From DASVXQ01 sp046727955 (lineage in GTDB: Bacteria > Actinomycetota > CALGFH01), in the NCBI GenBank assembly GCA_046727955.1, contig JBKPDO010000230.1, forward strand, positions 1 to 43,353: DNA of 43,353 bases, written 5' to 3'. The translations under genes were made by a program, and so were the position numbers. Position 1 is the stretch's first letter. Every line of letters starts with the position of its first letter. Under the pieces are notes generated by a model, which saw only the letters and a list, made by a program, of their open reading frames with translations, had not been told where the DNA came from and ran no database searches. This document shows, in pieces, positions 11,028 through 18,003 of the stretch.

Positions 11028-12034
11028 CAAGGCATCGGGTGAACCAGCAGGAGCCGAACTCGGGTGTCACCTCCCCGGACCGTCCGGACGGCACGCGGTC
11101 AACCAGCGATCGGCCCGGCGTCAACATGGTGGGTAGGGCCGACTTCCGCTCCTACTACGGCCGTCCGATCCTGAAGGAACCGGTCTGGACCTGGGAGATC
11201 CCCTGGTATTTCTTCTTCGGCGGGATGGCGGGCGCGTCCGCGCCGCTCGCCTTCGCCGCCCGCCTCGCTGGCAACCACAGGCTCGCCCGCGCCGCGCTCA
11301 CCACCGGGGCGGCCTCGCTCGCTGCCGGCCCGGTGCTGCTCACCGCCGATCTCGGCCGGCCTGAGCGTGCCCACCACATGCTGCGGGTCTTCAAGCCGAC
11401 CTCGCCGATGAACCTGGGGAGCTGGCTGCTCGCCACCATCAGCCCTGCGCTGATGGGCGCGGCCGTCGCCGACCGGCTCGGCATCATGCCCAGGCTGGCC
11501 CGCACCGCCGAGGGCGTCGCTGCCGTCCTCGGCCCCGGCCTCGCCACCTACACCGCCGTCCTGCTCGCGGACACCGCCGTGCCGGTGTGGCACGAGGCGG
11601 GCCGCGAGCTGCCATTCGTGTTCGCCGGCAGCGCCGCCGCGTCCGCGGCCGCGGCCGCGTGCCTGCTCACCCCACCTGGGGACGCTGGCCCCGCCCGCCG
11701 CCTTGCCGTCAGCGCCGTCGCCGCGGAGCTGGCCGCCACCACGGTCATGGAGCGACGCCTTGGTGAGCTGGCCGAGCCATATCGACTCGAGCCAGCACGG
11801 CGCTTTGCCCGTCTCGGCAGAGGCCTCAGCCTGACCGGTGCCGTCCTGCTCGGGCTGTCCGGCCGCCGTCGGCTACCCGCCGCGGTCGGTAGCGCGCTCC
11901 TGCTCGCCGGCTCCGCCTGCCAGCGCCAAGCAGTGGTGCATGCAGGGCGGCTATCTGCGCGAGACCCCAAATACGTGGTCAAGCCACAACGGCAGCGGGT
12001 CCAGGAACTTGGAGCAGCTGGGCCAACTGGCTGA
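11024..12034 (+). CDS. nrfD: NrfD/PsrC-type membrane subunit of the formate dehydrogenase
   Basis: This 336-residue protein has about eight hydrophobic segments after a polar N-terminus of about 60 residues. The family-typical start of the membrane part reads WTWEIPWYFFFGGMAG, and the ADLGRP motif follows. NrfD/PsrC proteins anchor Fe-S subunits and exchange electrons with the quinone pool without heme; that role is inferred here. It has no histidine pattern like the cytochrome b gamma subunit FdnI. ATG 11024 overlaps the fdhB stop. No maturation gene (fdhD, selA, selB, selC) lies in the window. Confidence 0.88.
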   Translation: MTRHRVNQQEPNSGVTSPDRPDGTRSTSDRPGVNMVGRADFRSYYGRPILKEPVWTWEIPWYFFFGGMAGASAPLAFAARLAGNHRLARAALTTGAASLAAGPVLLTADLGRPERAHHMLRVFKPTSPMNLGSWLLATISPALMGAAVADRLGIMPRLARTAEGVAAVLGPGLATYTAVLLADTAVPVWHEAGRELPFVFAGSAAASAAAAACLLTPPGDAGPARRLAVSAVAAELAATTVMERRLGELAEPYRLEPARRFARLGRGLSLTGAVLLGLSGRRRLPAAVGSALLLAGSACQRQAVVHAGRLSARDPKYVVKPQRQRVQELGAAGPTG

Positions 12035-12117
12035 CCACAAGGAGCTGCCGCTACGTCGCGAAGGGTCGTGGCTCGTTCCGTCTGTCGCACGCCGCGCGAT
12101 GAACCGTAGGTGCGGCG

Positions 12118-12201
12118 AGTGCCATCCGGTTGCGTCCGCTCCTTGTCGCCTCGGGGAAGGAGCAGACGCTACCGCGCCAAAGAAGCAAACCGGATGGCAC
12201 T
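12118..12201. repeat. 84-base nested inverted repeat (possible small mobile element or structured RNA)
   Basis: The outer arms AGTGCCATCCGGTT (12118-12131) and AACCGGATGGCACT (12188-12201) are perfectly complementary over 14 bp. Just inside, GCGTC-c-GCTCCTT (12132-12144) pairs with AAGGAGC-a-GACGC (12157-12169) with one mismatch. GCGGC occurs on both sides of the element (12112-12116 and 12202-12206) and might be a target duplication. It lies in the 445-base gap between the formate dehydrogenase operon and the BldD-like gene. It has no T-arm or anticodon pattern and so is not a tRNA. Confidence 0.6.
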
Positions 12202-12207
12202 GCGGCT

Positions 12208-12323
12208 AGCCGAGGGTCCGGATCCTGAGCGTCACGTTGTCGGACTCGGACGAGATGTCGGGTGACCGCGTAGATCCGGTCACCCGACCAGGCGAGCCCG
12301 CCGTCGACCAGGGTGTGCGGCAA
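12208..12323 (-). pseudogene. Degraded protein tail with overlapping 12-bp hairpin
   Basis: On the minus strand one frame reads GLAWSGDRIYAVT and, after a shift near 12260, another reads SSESDNVTLRIRTLG followed by a TAG stop. This looks like the end of a decayed propeller- or lectin-like protein, but the family is not identified. The same stretch contains GTCGGGTGACCG (12257-12268) facing CGGTCACCCGAC (12277-12288), a perfect 12-bp stem with an 8-base loop and no T run. The rest of the 12035-12479 gap shows nothing coding. Confidence 0.3.
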
Positions 12324-12403
12324 GATGCACTAGGCGCGGCAAGCAGCATAGCGACGGGCCGCGCGAACGCCCCGCTGGGGAAGTCGACGTCCCGTATTGG
12401 CCG

Positions 12404-12442
12404 CCTTCAGTGATTGAAGGGCTTAGGGGCCAATGCTAGAGT
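12404..12442 (+). promoter_or_regulatory. Candidate promoter of the BldD-like gene with overlapping palindrome
   Basis: TTGAAG (12414-12419) and TAGAGT (12437-12442) are separated by 17 bases, the ideal spacing for a sigma-70-type promoter. The -35 box is the right arm of a small palindrome, CCTTCA-GTGAT-TGAAGG (12404-12420), which could be an operator. It does not match the known BldD box closely, so the ligand is open. Confidence 0.5.
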
Positions 12443-12479
12443 CCGCCCACCATAACGACGGGTTCGGGAGGTGGCGAGA

Positions 12480-12968
12480 GTGACCTACGCGGAGCGGGTG
12501 GGGGAGCGGCTCCGCAACGTCCGCCTCCAGAAGGAACTGTCACTTCACGACGTCGAGGTGCGCTCCGGCAGCGAATTCAAGGCCAGCGTCCTCGGCGCCT
12601 ACGAGCGCGGGGAGCGCGGCATCTCCGTCAACCGCCTGCAGCGCCTGGCCATGTTCTACGAGGTCCCGGTCGACAGCCTGCTGCCCCGGCTCGGCCCGGA
12701 GCCGACCGGAGCGGCCGCCTGGGCGCTCGCCCTCCCCGACGAGGGACTGTGCATCGATCTCGAGGCCCTGAAGGACAGCGCCGAGCCAGAGGCGCGCGCG
12801 CTCGAGCGGTACGTCACGATCCTGCAGATGCAGCGGGGCGACTTCAACGGCAAGATGCTAACCATCCGGAGCGACGACGTGCGGGTGCTGGCGGCGGTCC
12901 TGGACCGCTCGCCGCGCGACCTGGTCCAGCGACTCTCCGAACTGGGACTGCGCCGCCGCGCGGGGTAG
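12480..12968 (+). CDS. bldD: BldD-like transcriptional regulator with c-di-GMP signature
   Basis: This 162-residue protein resembles Streptomyces BldD, the master repressor of development. An N-terminal helix-turn-helix domain (about 1-70) includes RLRNVRLQKELSLHDVE and GAYERGERGISVNRLQRLA. The C-terminal domain (about 92-160) contains Arg119-Gly-Asp121, eight residues, then Arg130-Ser-Asp-Asp133. This is the RXD-X8-RXXD motif through which BldD binds tetrameric cyclic di-GMP. GTG 12480 is preferred because GGGAG lies 8 bases upstream; the in-frame GTG 12471 directly abuts that ribosome site. The gene stands alone with its own promoter. Targets are unknown. Confidence 0.88.
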   Translation: MTYAERVGERLRNVRLQKELSLHDVEVRSGSEFKASVLGAYERGERGISVNRLQRLAMFYEVPVDSLLPRLGPEPTGAAAWALALPDEGLCIDLEALKDSAEPEARALERYVTILQMQRGDFNGKMLTIRSDDVRVLAAVLDRSPRDLVQRLSELGLRRRAG

Positions 12969-13028
12969 GGCGTTGACGAGAAATGCGGTAAGGCCAGCTT
13001 GGCATGAGAACAGCTCGCGTCCACCATG

Positions 13029-13092
13029 GCACAGGCGCTCTTGGGGCCGCCGGAGGGGTCCGGGGACCCCCGAGGGGGTCCCCCACATGGAT
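13029..13092 (+). repeat. Interspersed hairpin repeat, copy 1 (upstream of mtaB)
   Basis: The block GCACAGGCGCTCTTGGGG (13029-13046) is identical to one at 32764-32781 upstream of deoC. It is followed by a GC-rich hairpin, GGGGACCCCC (13062-13071) facing GGGGGTCCCC (13074-13083) with a GA loop, and ends CCCCCACATGGAT, also shared with the deoC copy. The element lies between the BldD-like gene and mtaB. A transcription terminator, a REP-like repeat or a structured leader are all possible. Confidence 0.65.
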
Positions 13093-13205
13093 AAAGCGTG
13101 CGCGAAGCGTCCGCCAGGAGGAGGTGTCAGCTTGACCCGCCCGCTCACCGTCGTGGGGTGCTACACGCATTCTCCGGAGACCTCATTGATCGAGGCGTTC
13201 ACACT

Positions 13206-14516
13206 ATGATCCGACACCCGCTCGACGAGCACGCCCCGCCCAAGGTCGCCTTCAAGACGCTCGGCTGCCGTCTCAACCAGGCGGAGTCCGAGAAGGCTCT
13301 GGAGGCCCTGGGCTCGCGGGGCTTCGACCTCGCCCACGCCGGCGAGGAGCCCGACGTGGTGGTGATCAACACCTGCACGGTCACGCGTGAGTCCACCGCC
13401 TCGTCGCGCCGGCTGATCCGCAAAATGGCCGAGGAGCATCCCCGCGCGACCGTGGTCGTCACCGGCTGCTACGCCGTCTCCGACCGCGAGGAGGTCGAGG
13501 CGATCCCCGGCGTGGACCTGGTCGTCTCCAACGACGCCAAGGACCGCATCGCCGAGCTGGTCGCCGCCGTGCCGGCCGTGCGGCGCCTCCCCCTGACGCC
13601 GCGGCCGGCCAACGGCATCGAGCGGCTGCGCACCAGGGTGGCGATCAAGGCGCAGACCGGCTGCGACGAGTGGTGCACCTTCTGCATCATCCCGCGCACT
13701 CGCGGCCCGCTACGCTCCTACGCCGAGGAGGAGATCGTCGCCGACGTGCGGCGCCAGGTCGCCCGGGGGGTGCGCGAGGTGGTCCTCACCGGCGTGCACC
13801 TGGGCAGGTACGGCCAGGACCGGGGCGAGCAGGAGGGCCTGGCGCGTCTGGTCGACCGCCTCACCGCCATCGAGGGGCTGCTGCGCCTGCGCATCTCCAG
13901 CGTGCTCCCGGTCCAGGTCTCCGACGCACTGGTCCAGCGCGTCCGCGAAGACCCCAAGGTCTGCCGCCACCTGCACGTGCCGCTCCAGGCCGGCGACGAC
14001 GCCATCCTGGCGCGCATGCACCGGCCCTACCGGATCGCGCGTTTCCTGGAGCGGGTGGAGCACGCCAAGGCACAGGTGCCGGGCCTCGGCCTGTCTACCG
14101 ACATCATCGTCGGCTTCCCGGGGGAGACGGCGGAGCAGTTCGGCGCCACCCTGCGCGTGACCGAGCAGGTGGGCTTCTCGAAACTCCACGTGTTCCGTTA
14201 CTCGCAGCGGCCTGGCACGCCGGCCGCCGGCATGCCCGACCAGGTGCCCGAGCCCGAGAAGAAGGCGCGCGCCCGGGAGCTGATCGCGCTCGGCAACGAG
14301 CTGCGCCGCCGCTTCCACGAGGCGCACGTCGGCGAGCGGCTGCAGGTGCTGGTCGAGGGCGCGGGCGAGGGCATCGCCGACGGCACCAGCGACAACTACA
14401 TCAAGGTGCGCTTCCAGGGCGGGCCAGAACTGGCCGACCGAATGGTGACTGTGCGAGGCTTGCGTGCCGACAGCGAAGGCATGGAGGGCGAGCTCGAGGG
14501 GGTGCCGGCCGTCTGA
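13206..14516 (+). CDS. mtaB: tRNA (t6A37) methylthiotransferase MtaB-type radical SAM enzyme
   Basis: This 436-residue methylthiotransferase adds a methylthio group to t6A37 of tRNA (MtaB/YqeV subgroup). The N-terminal UPF0004 domain has cluster cysteines 21, 57 and 88. The radical-SAM motif CDEWCTFC is at 153-160, followed by IIPRTRGPLRS, and there is a C-terminal TRAM domain (about 370-430). TLGCRLNQAES, rather than the CQMN seen in MiaB, supports MtaB. ATG 13206 starts right before the conserved core; the frame is open further upstream to 13098 but without conserved sequence. In Firmicutes mtaB is also near hrcA-dnaJ. The HIT gene follows after 44 bases. Confidence 0.9.
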   Translation: MIRHPLDEHAPPKVAFKTLGCRLNQAESEKALEALGSRGFDLAHAGEEPDVVVINTCTVTRESTASSRRLIRKMAEEHPRATVVVTGCYAVSDREEVEAIPGVDLVVSNDAKDRIAELVAAVPAVRRLPLTPRPANGIERLRTRVAIKAQTGCDEWCTFCIIPRTRGPLRSYAEEEIVADVRRQVARGVREVVLTGVHLGRYGQDRGEQEGLARLVDRLTAIEGLLRLRISSVLPVQVSDALVQRVREDPKVCRHLHVPLQAGDDAILARMHRPYRIARFLERVEHAKAQVPGLGLSTDIIVGFPGETAEQFGATLRVTEQVGFSKLHVFRYSQRPGTPAAGMPDQVPEPEKKARARELIALGNELRRRFHEAHVGERLQVLVEGAGEGIADGTSDNYIKVRFQGGPELADRMVTVRGLRADSEGMEGELEGVPAV

Positions 14517-14528
14517 ATGAATGCCGCA

Positions 14529-14560
14529 GGGGTTTGGGGAGCCCCAGGGGGGTGCCCCGG
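14529..14560 (+). repeat. Degenerate GC hairpin related to the interspersed repeats
   Basis: G-run and C-run blocks (GGGG at 14529-14532, GGGGAGCCCC at 14536-14545, GGGGGG at 14547-14552, CCCC at 14555-14558) fill the gap between mtaB and the HIT gene. They resemble the hairpin part of the repeat at 13029-13092 without its 18-base block. Function unknown; weak terminator or relic of the same repeat. Confidence 0.35.
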
Positions 14561-14902
14561 ATGAATAACTGCCTGTTCTGCAGGATCGCCAAGCACGAGA
14601 TCCCGGCGGACGTCGTGCTGGAGCGGGAGGATGTGCTGGCGTTCCGCGACGTCAACCCGCAGGCGCCAACCCATGTCCTGGTGATCCCGAAAGAGCACGT
14701 CTCCAGCCTCGCGGACATCGACGAGCGGCACGACCGCCTGCTGGCCAGCCTGGTCGAAGCGGTCAACGACGTCGCGCGCCAGGAGGGCGTCGCGGGCGGG
14801 TTCCGGGTGGTCACCAACATCGGGCCAGCCGCGGGCCAGTCGGTCGACCACCTGCACCTGCACGTGCTGGGCGGCCGCTCGTTCGCCTGGCCTCCGGGAT
14901 AG
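14561..14902 (+). CDS. HIT-family nucleotide-binding hydrolase
   Basis: The 113-residue protein belongs to the HIT family (Hint/HinT branch), which hydrolyses AMP-lysine or other purine nucleoside phosphoramidates. The signature HLHLHV carries the His triad at residues 97, 99 and 101, and CLFCRIAKHEIPADVV at the N-terminus is typical of Hint proteins. ATG 14561 gives the standard length. A HIT gene near mtaB/dnaJ and phoH is common in Gram-positive bacteria. Confidence 0.93.
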   Translation: MNNCLFCRIAKHEIPADVVLEREDVLAFRDVNPQAPTHVLVIPKEHVSSLADIDERHDRLLASLVEAVNDVARQEGVAGGFRVVTNIGPAAGQSVDHLHLHVLGGRSFAWPPG

Positions 14903-14911
14903 GTGCGCCAC

Positions 14912-15034
14912 GTGCCGGTAACCGTACCCTACGGCTCCTGGGCCTCGCCGATCAGCGCCGAGCTGGTGTCGAGCGCCGGCATTAGCCTGGAGGAGTTGCT
15001 TGCGCGGCGCGGTCTTCTTCTCCACAACCTCTGA
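14912..15034 (+). pseudogene. Amino-terminal remnant of an S9-type peptidase
   Basis: A 40-codon frame from GTG 14912 to TGA 15032-15034 reads VPYGSWASPISAELV and then SAGISLEELL. This is close to the opening of acylaminoacyl-peptidase/dipeptidyl aminopeptidase genes (prolyl oligopeptidase family S9). The several hundred residues that should follow are missing and the next gene begins 28 bases later, so this looks like a gene cut off by a deletion or by insertion of the DUF917 cassette. Confidence 0.55.
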
Positions 15035-15062
15035 GCACGAAAGGCACCGGTAGCGTTCGCCT

Positions 15063-16133
15063 ATGACCCTGATCGATGAGCTCAGCCTCCCCGCGCTGGC
15101 CCGCGGCTGCGCGGTCCTCGGCGCCGGCGGCGGAGTCGACATGCAGATGGCGCTGCTCATGGCGCTCCAGGCGATCGAGGAGAACGGGCCGGTCACCCTC
15201 GTCGGCTTGGACGAGCTGCCCGACGACGGCCTGGTGATGGTCTGCGGCCAGATCGGCACACCGCTGGTGTCCCAGGAGAAGATCGAGGCCGGGGACGAGG
15301 CGCCGCGCCTGCGGGAGCAGGTGGAGGAGCTGTGGCAGCGGCCGGTGGTCGCGCTCATGGGCCTGGAGATCGGTGGCTGGAACGGCATGCTGCCGGTCAC
15401 CTGGGGGGCGCGCATGAGGCTTCCGGTGCTGGACGCCGACGGCACCGGCCGGGCCTTCCCCGAGGTCCAGATGATGACCATGCACCTGGCTGGCATCACC
15501 GCGAGTCCAGCGGTGATGACCGACGAGCGCGGCAACCTGATCGTGCTGCGCACGGTCGACAACAAGTGGATGGAGCGCCTGGCGCGGGCGGGCGCGGTCG
15601 AGCTCGGCGGCACCGCGGCGATGGCCGCCTACAACCTGACCGCGGCGCAGGCGCGCACCGCCACCGTGCTCGGCTCCGTCTCGCTCGCCATGCGGATCGG
15701 CTGGGCGCTGGAGAACTCCGAGGGCGACCCGGTCGAAGCGCTGGTCCACGCCATCGGCGCGTTCCGGCTGGTCGCCGGCAAGGTGCTTGACGTGGACCGG
15801 CGCATCACCGAGGGGTTCATGCGCGGCTCGGTGGTGATCGAGGGTCTCCGCGAGGACGGCGACCGGCTGGTGCGGCTGGAGATCCAGAACGAATACCTGG
15901 TCGCCCTCGAGCGGGGCGAGGCGCTGGCCTCGGTCCCCGATAACATCTCGGTGGTGGACACCACCACCGCCGAAGCCATTTCCACCGAGGCGATCCGCTA
16001 CGGCCAGCGCGTCACCGTCATCGCCTTTCCGAGCAGCCCGGTGTGGCGCACTGCGCGCGGCATCGAGACGGTGGGTCCGCGGGCGTTCGGCTACGACTTC
16101 GACTACGTCCCGGTCGAGGACCTACTGCTCTAG
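15063..16133 (+). CDS. DUF917-family protein (S-methyl-thiohydantoin desulfurase-like)
   Basis: This 356-residue protein matches the DUF917 family, now linked to S-methyl-thiohydantoin desulfurase domains. It has the typical GAGGG N-terminal turn (residues 20-24), MGLEIGG-N in the middle and RTARGIETVGPRAFGYD near the end. DUF917 genes are commonly paired with hydantoinase/oxoprolinase genes, and an HyuA-type gene lies 1.9 kb downstream with a permease between them. A role in breakdown of a hydantoin-, thiohydantoin- or oxoproline-like ring is inferred; the substrate is not known. Start ATG 15063 has only a weak GAAAGG ribosome site. Confidence 0.8.
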   Translation: MTLIDELSLPALARGCAVLGAGGGVDMQMALLMALQAIEENGPVTLVGLDELPDDGLVMVCGQIGTPLVSQEKIEAGDEAPRLREQVEELWQRPVVALMGLEIGGWNGMLPVTWGARMRLPVLDADGTGRAFPEVQMMTMHLAGITASPAVMTDERGNLIVLRTVDNKWMERLARAGAVELGGTAAMAAYNLTAAQARTATVLGSVSLAMRIGWALENSEGDPVEALVHAIGAFRLVAGKVLDVDRRITEGFMRGSVVIEGLREDGDRLVRLEIQNEYLVALERGEALASVPDNISVVDTTTAEAISTEAIRYGQRVTVIAFPSSPVWRTARGIETVGPRAFGYDFDYVPVEDLLL

Positions 16134-16171
16134 GCCGCTGGCCAACTCTGGCCGCCGCTGGCCAACCCTGG
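16134..16171. repeat. Two 18-bp direct repeats between convergent genes
   Basis: GCCGCTGGCCAACTCTGG and GCCGCTGGCCAACCCTGG (one mismatch, 20-base period) fill the 38-base gap between the convergent DUF917 and permease genes. They have no strong stem and probably reflect local duplication. Confidence 0.5.
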
Positions 16172-17779
16172 CTACTCCGGCGGCAGCTCTCTGAACGCCA
16201 GGCCGAGGTCCACCCCGCGGCGACGGTTCCAGAAATAGCTCGCGCCGTAGACCAGGAACGGCAGCACCGCGATCACGACCATCGCCACGATGCCCGGGGT
16301 CGCGTTCGCGCCCAGGTCGTCGTTGACCAGCAGCGGGATCATGAACAGCAGGTACACACCGACCGAGAGGAAGCCGATCACCGCGATGGCCGGGACCCCG
16401 AGGAAGCGGCGCGCGATCGGCGAGTCCTGGTAGAGCCGGCGCCGGCGCCACGGGAAGATCATCCCGGCCACTGCGACCACCAGGAAGGTGAGCGTCTCGG
16501 CGGCGCCCGCCGTGAACAGCAGCTCGAGGAACTGGCTCGGCCCGTACAGGATGACGGCGAGCAGCGCCAGCGCGACGCCCAGCACGACGCCGTTGGCGAT
16601 CAGCGGCGAGTGGGTGCGCTCGTTCACGTCGGACAGCCGCTGGGGCAGGATCCTGTCGAATGACCAGGCGAACAGGCTGCGCGTGGCGATCAGGAAGGTC
16701 GCCGGCTGCCCGACGAAGATCGCCAGCGCGAGGCTGAGCGCCATCACCACGATCAGGAAGCTGGACTTGGTCATCATCGCGGCGAACAGGAAGTAGAACG
16801 GCGGGGCCGACAACGGGTACTTGTCCGGAGCGTTGTTGGACAGGTAGGTGATCGAGCCGAGGAAGTCGTGGCCGATCGTCCGGGCGGCCAGCGCCATCAT
16901 GACGATCACGATCACCGCCGAGATGCCCAGCGCCAGCAGCAGGGCCTTTAGCAGCGTCCGCCGGGGCGAGCGGATCTCGCCGCCAGCGTAGGTGGTCACG
17001 ATGGCGTAGCCGAATGAGGCGAACGCCAGGTTGGTCGCACCGATGGTGCTCTTCAGGCTGAGGCTGCCACCGCCCTGGTAGCCGGCCTGCCGCGCCGTCT
17101 GGATCACGCCGTCGTAGGTGGTGCCGAAGCGGGTCAGGCTGGCCTGGAAGTCAGCTCGGCCGTGGATGATCATCAGCACCGCCGCGATGACGACGCCGAC
17201 CAGCGAGAGCAGGAACAGGATCATGAAGATGCGGATCCAGGCGCGCGGCTTCAGGCTCATTAGCAGTCCGGTCAGCACGAGGTTCACTGCGCCGATCCCG
17301 AACTGCCAGTTCTTGCCGGACGCGGTGGTGGCCCAGTCGATGAGCGTCTGATTGCCGGTCACGACGCCGATCGTCGCCAGCGCCGGCGTGAGCACGAAGG
17401 GCAGCAGCAGCAGCGCGAACTGCGACATCACTAGCACATACCAGACGGTGATGTTGAAGTTGGCGGCGAAGCCCAGCAGCGGGCCCATGATGCGACTGAC
17501 GAACACGTAATCGCCGCCCGACCGTGGCATGGCGGTGCCGAGCCAGCCGTACAGCAGCGTCGGGATTACAGCGAGCACGGCCGCGATGACAACCAGCAGG
17601 ATGATATTGGCGCCCGGGAACGCGAACGGCGCCGCCGTGGCCACCAGCGCGGCGAGCGGAAGGGAGATGAACGAGATGTTCAGTGCGACGTTGCTCGAGA
17701 TCCCGATCTCGCGGACCAGGCCGGTCGCCTGCCGGGTGTAGAAGCCTCCGGCCGATGTCGTGGCCTGCGGCGCCTCCAT
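16172..17779 (-). CDS. APC-superfamily amino acid/polyamine permease
   Basis: This 535-residue integral membrane protein has about 12-14 hydrophobic segments. The N-terminal part (LVREIGISSNVALNISFI, then a Gly/Pro-containing segment with GTAMPRSGGDYVFVSR) is characteristic of the amino acid-polyamine-organocation superfamily. The substrate cannot be read from sequence. It lies opposite in strand to the flanking DUF917 and HyuA genes, which suggests import of the compound they degrade. The start ATG 17779 is preceded by CGGAGG. A 224-base divergent region separates it from hyuA. Confidence 0.9.
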   Translation of the reverse strand: MEAPQATTSAGGFYTRQATGLVREIGISSNVALNISFISLPLAALVATAAPFAFPGANIILLVVIAAVLAVIPTLLYGWLGTAMPRSGGDYVFVSRIMGPLLGFAANFNITVWYVLVMSQFALLLLPFVLTPALATIGVVTGNQTLIDWATTASGKNWQFGIGAVNLVLTGLLMSLKPRAWIRIFMILFLLSLVGVVIAAVLMIIHGRADFQASLTRFGTTYDGVIQTARQAGYQGGGSLSLKSTIGATNLAFASFGYAIVTTYAGGEIRSPRRTLLKALLLALGISAVIVIVMMALAARTIGHDFLGSITYLSNNAPDKYPLSAPPFYFLFAAMMTKSSFLIVVMALSLALAIFVGQPATFLIATRSLFAWSFDRILPQRLSDVNERTHSPLIANGVVLGVALALLAVILYGPSQFLELLFTAGAAETLTFLVVAVAGMIFPWRRRRLYQDSPIARRFLGVPAIAVIGFLSVGVYLLFMIPLLVNDDLGANATPGIVAMVVIAVLPFLVYGASYFWNRRRGVDLGLAFRELPPE

Positions 17780-17806
17780 GATCTAAGATACCTCCGCCTG
17801 ATTTGC

Positions 17807-17835
17807 CCGCAAAAAGTGTTCAAGGGATTTTGCGG
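17807..17835. promoter_or_regulatory. Inverted repeat in the permease/hyuA divergent region
   Basis: CCGCAAAA (17807-17814) and TTTTGCGG (17828-17835) form an 8-bp inverted repeat, 28 bases upstream of the permease start. Its A/T-rich core stands out in a GC-rich region and it could be a regulator binding site. No regulator gene is adjacent. The remaining part of the 224-base region shows no clear promoter. Confidence 0.4.
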
Positions 17836-18003
17836 CGGTCATTGGGCCACGATGATGATGAGCAAGGCGAGGGCTGTCAAGCACCAACGAGGCGGCGAGC
17901 ACCGGGCGGGTAGCGCTCGCTCGACTGGCCTGAGCGTCCACGGTGGCAGGGATCGCTCGAGGATCTGACGGATGGCATCATAGGGCTCGCGCAGGAGGGC
18001 CGC

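Noticed and set aside
12118..12201. tRNA-Sec (selC) candidate near the selenocysteine enzyme
   Set aside because: The fold is a simple nested hairpin. There is no TCA anticodon loop, no T-loop GGTTCGA-like sequence and no long variable arm.
12471..12968. GTG 12471 as start of the BldD-like gene
   Set aside because: The GGGAG ribosome site abuts this codon; GTG 12480 has normal spacing.
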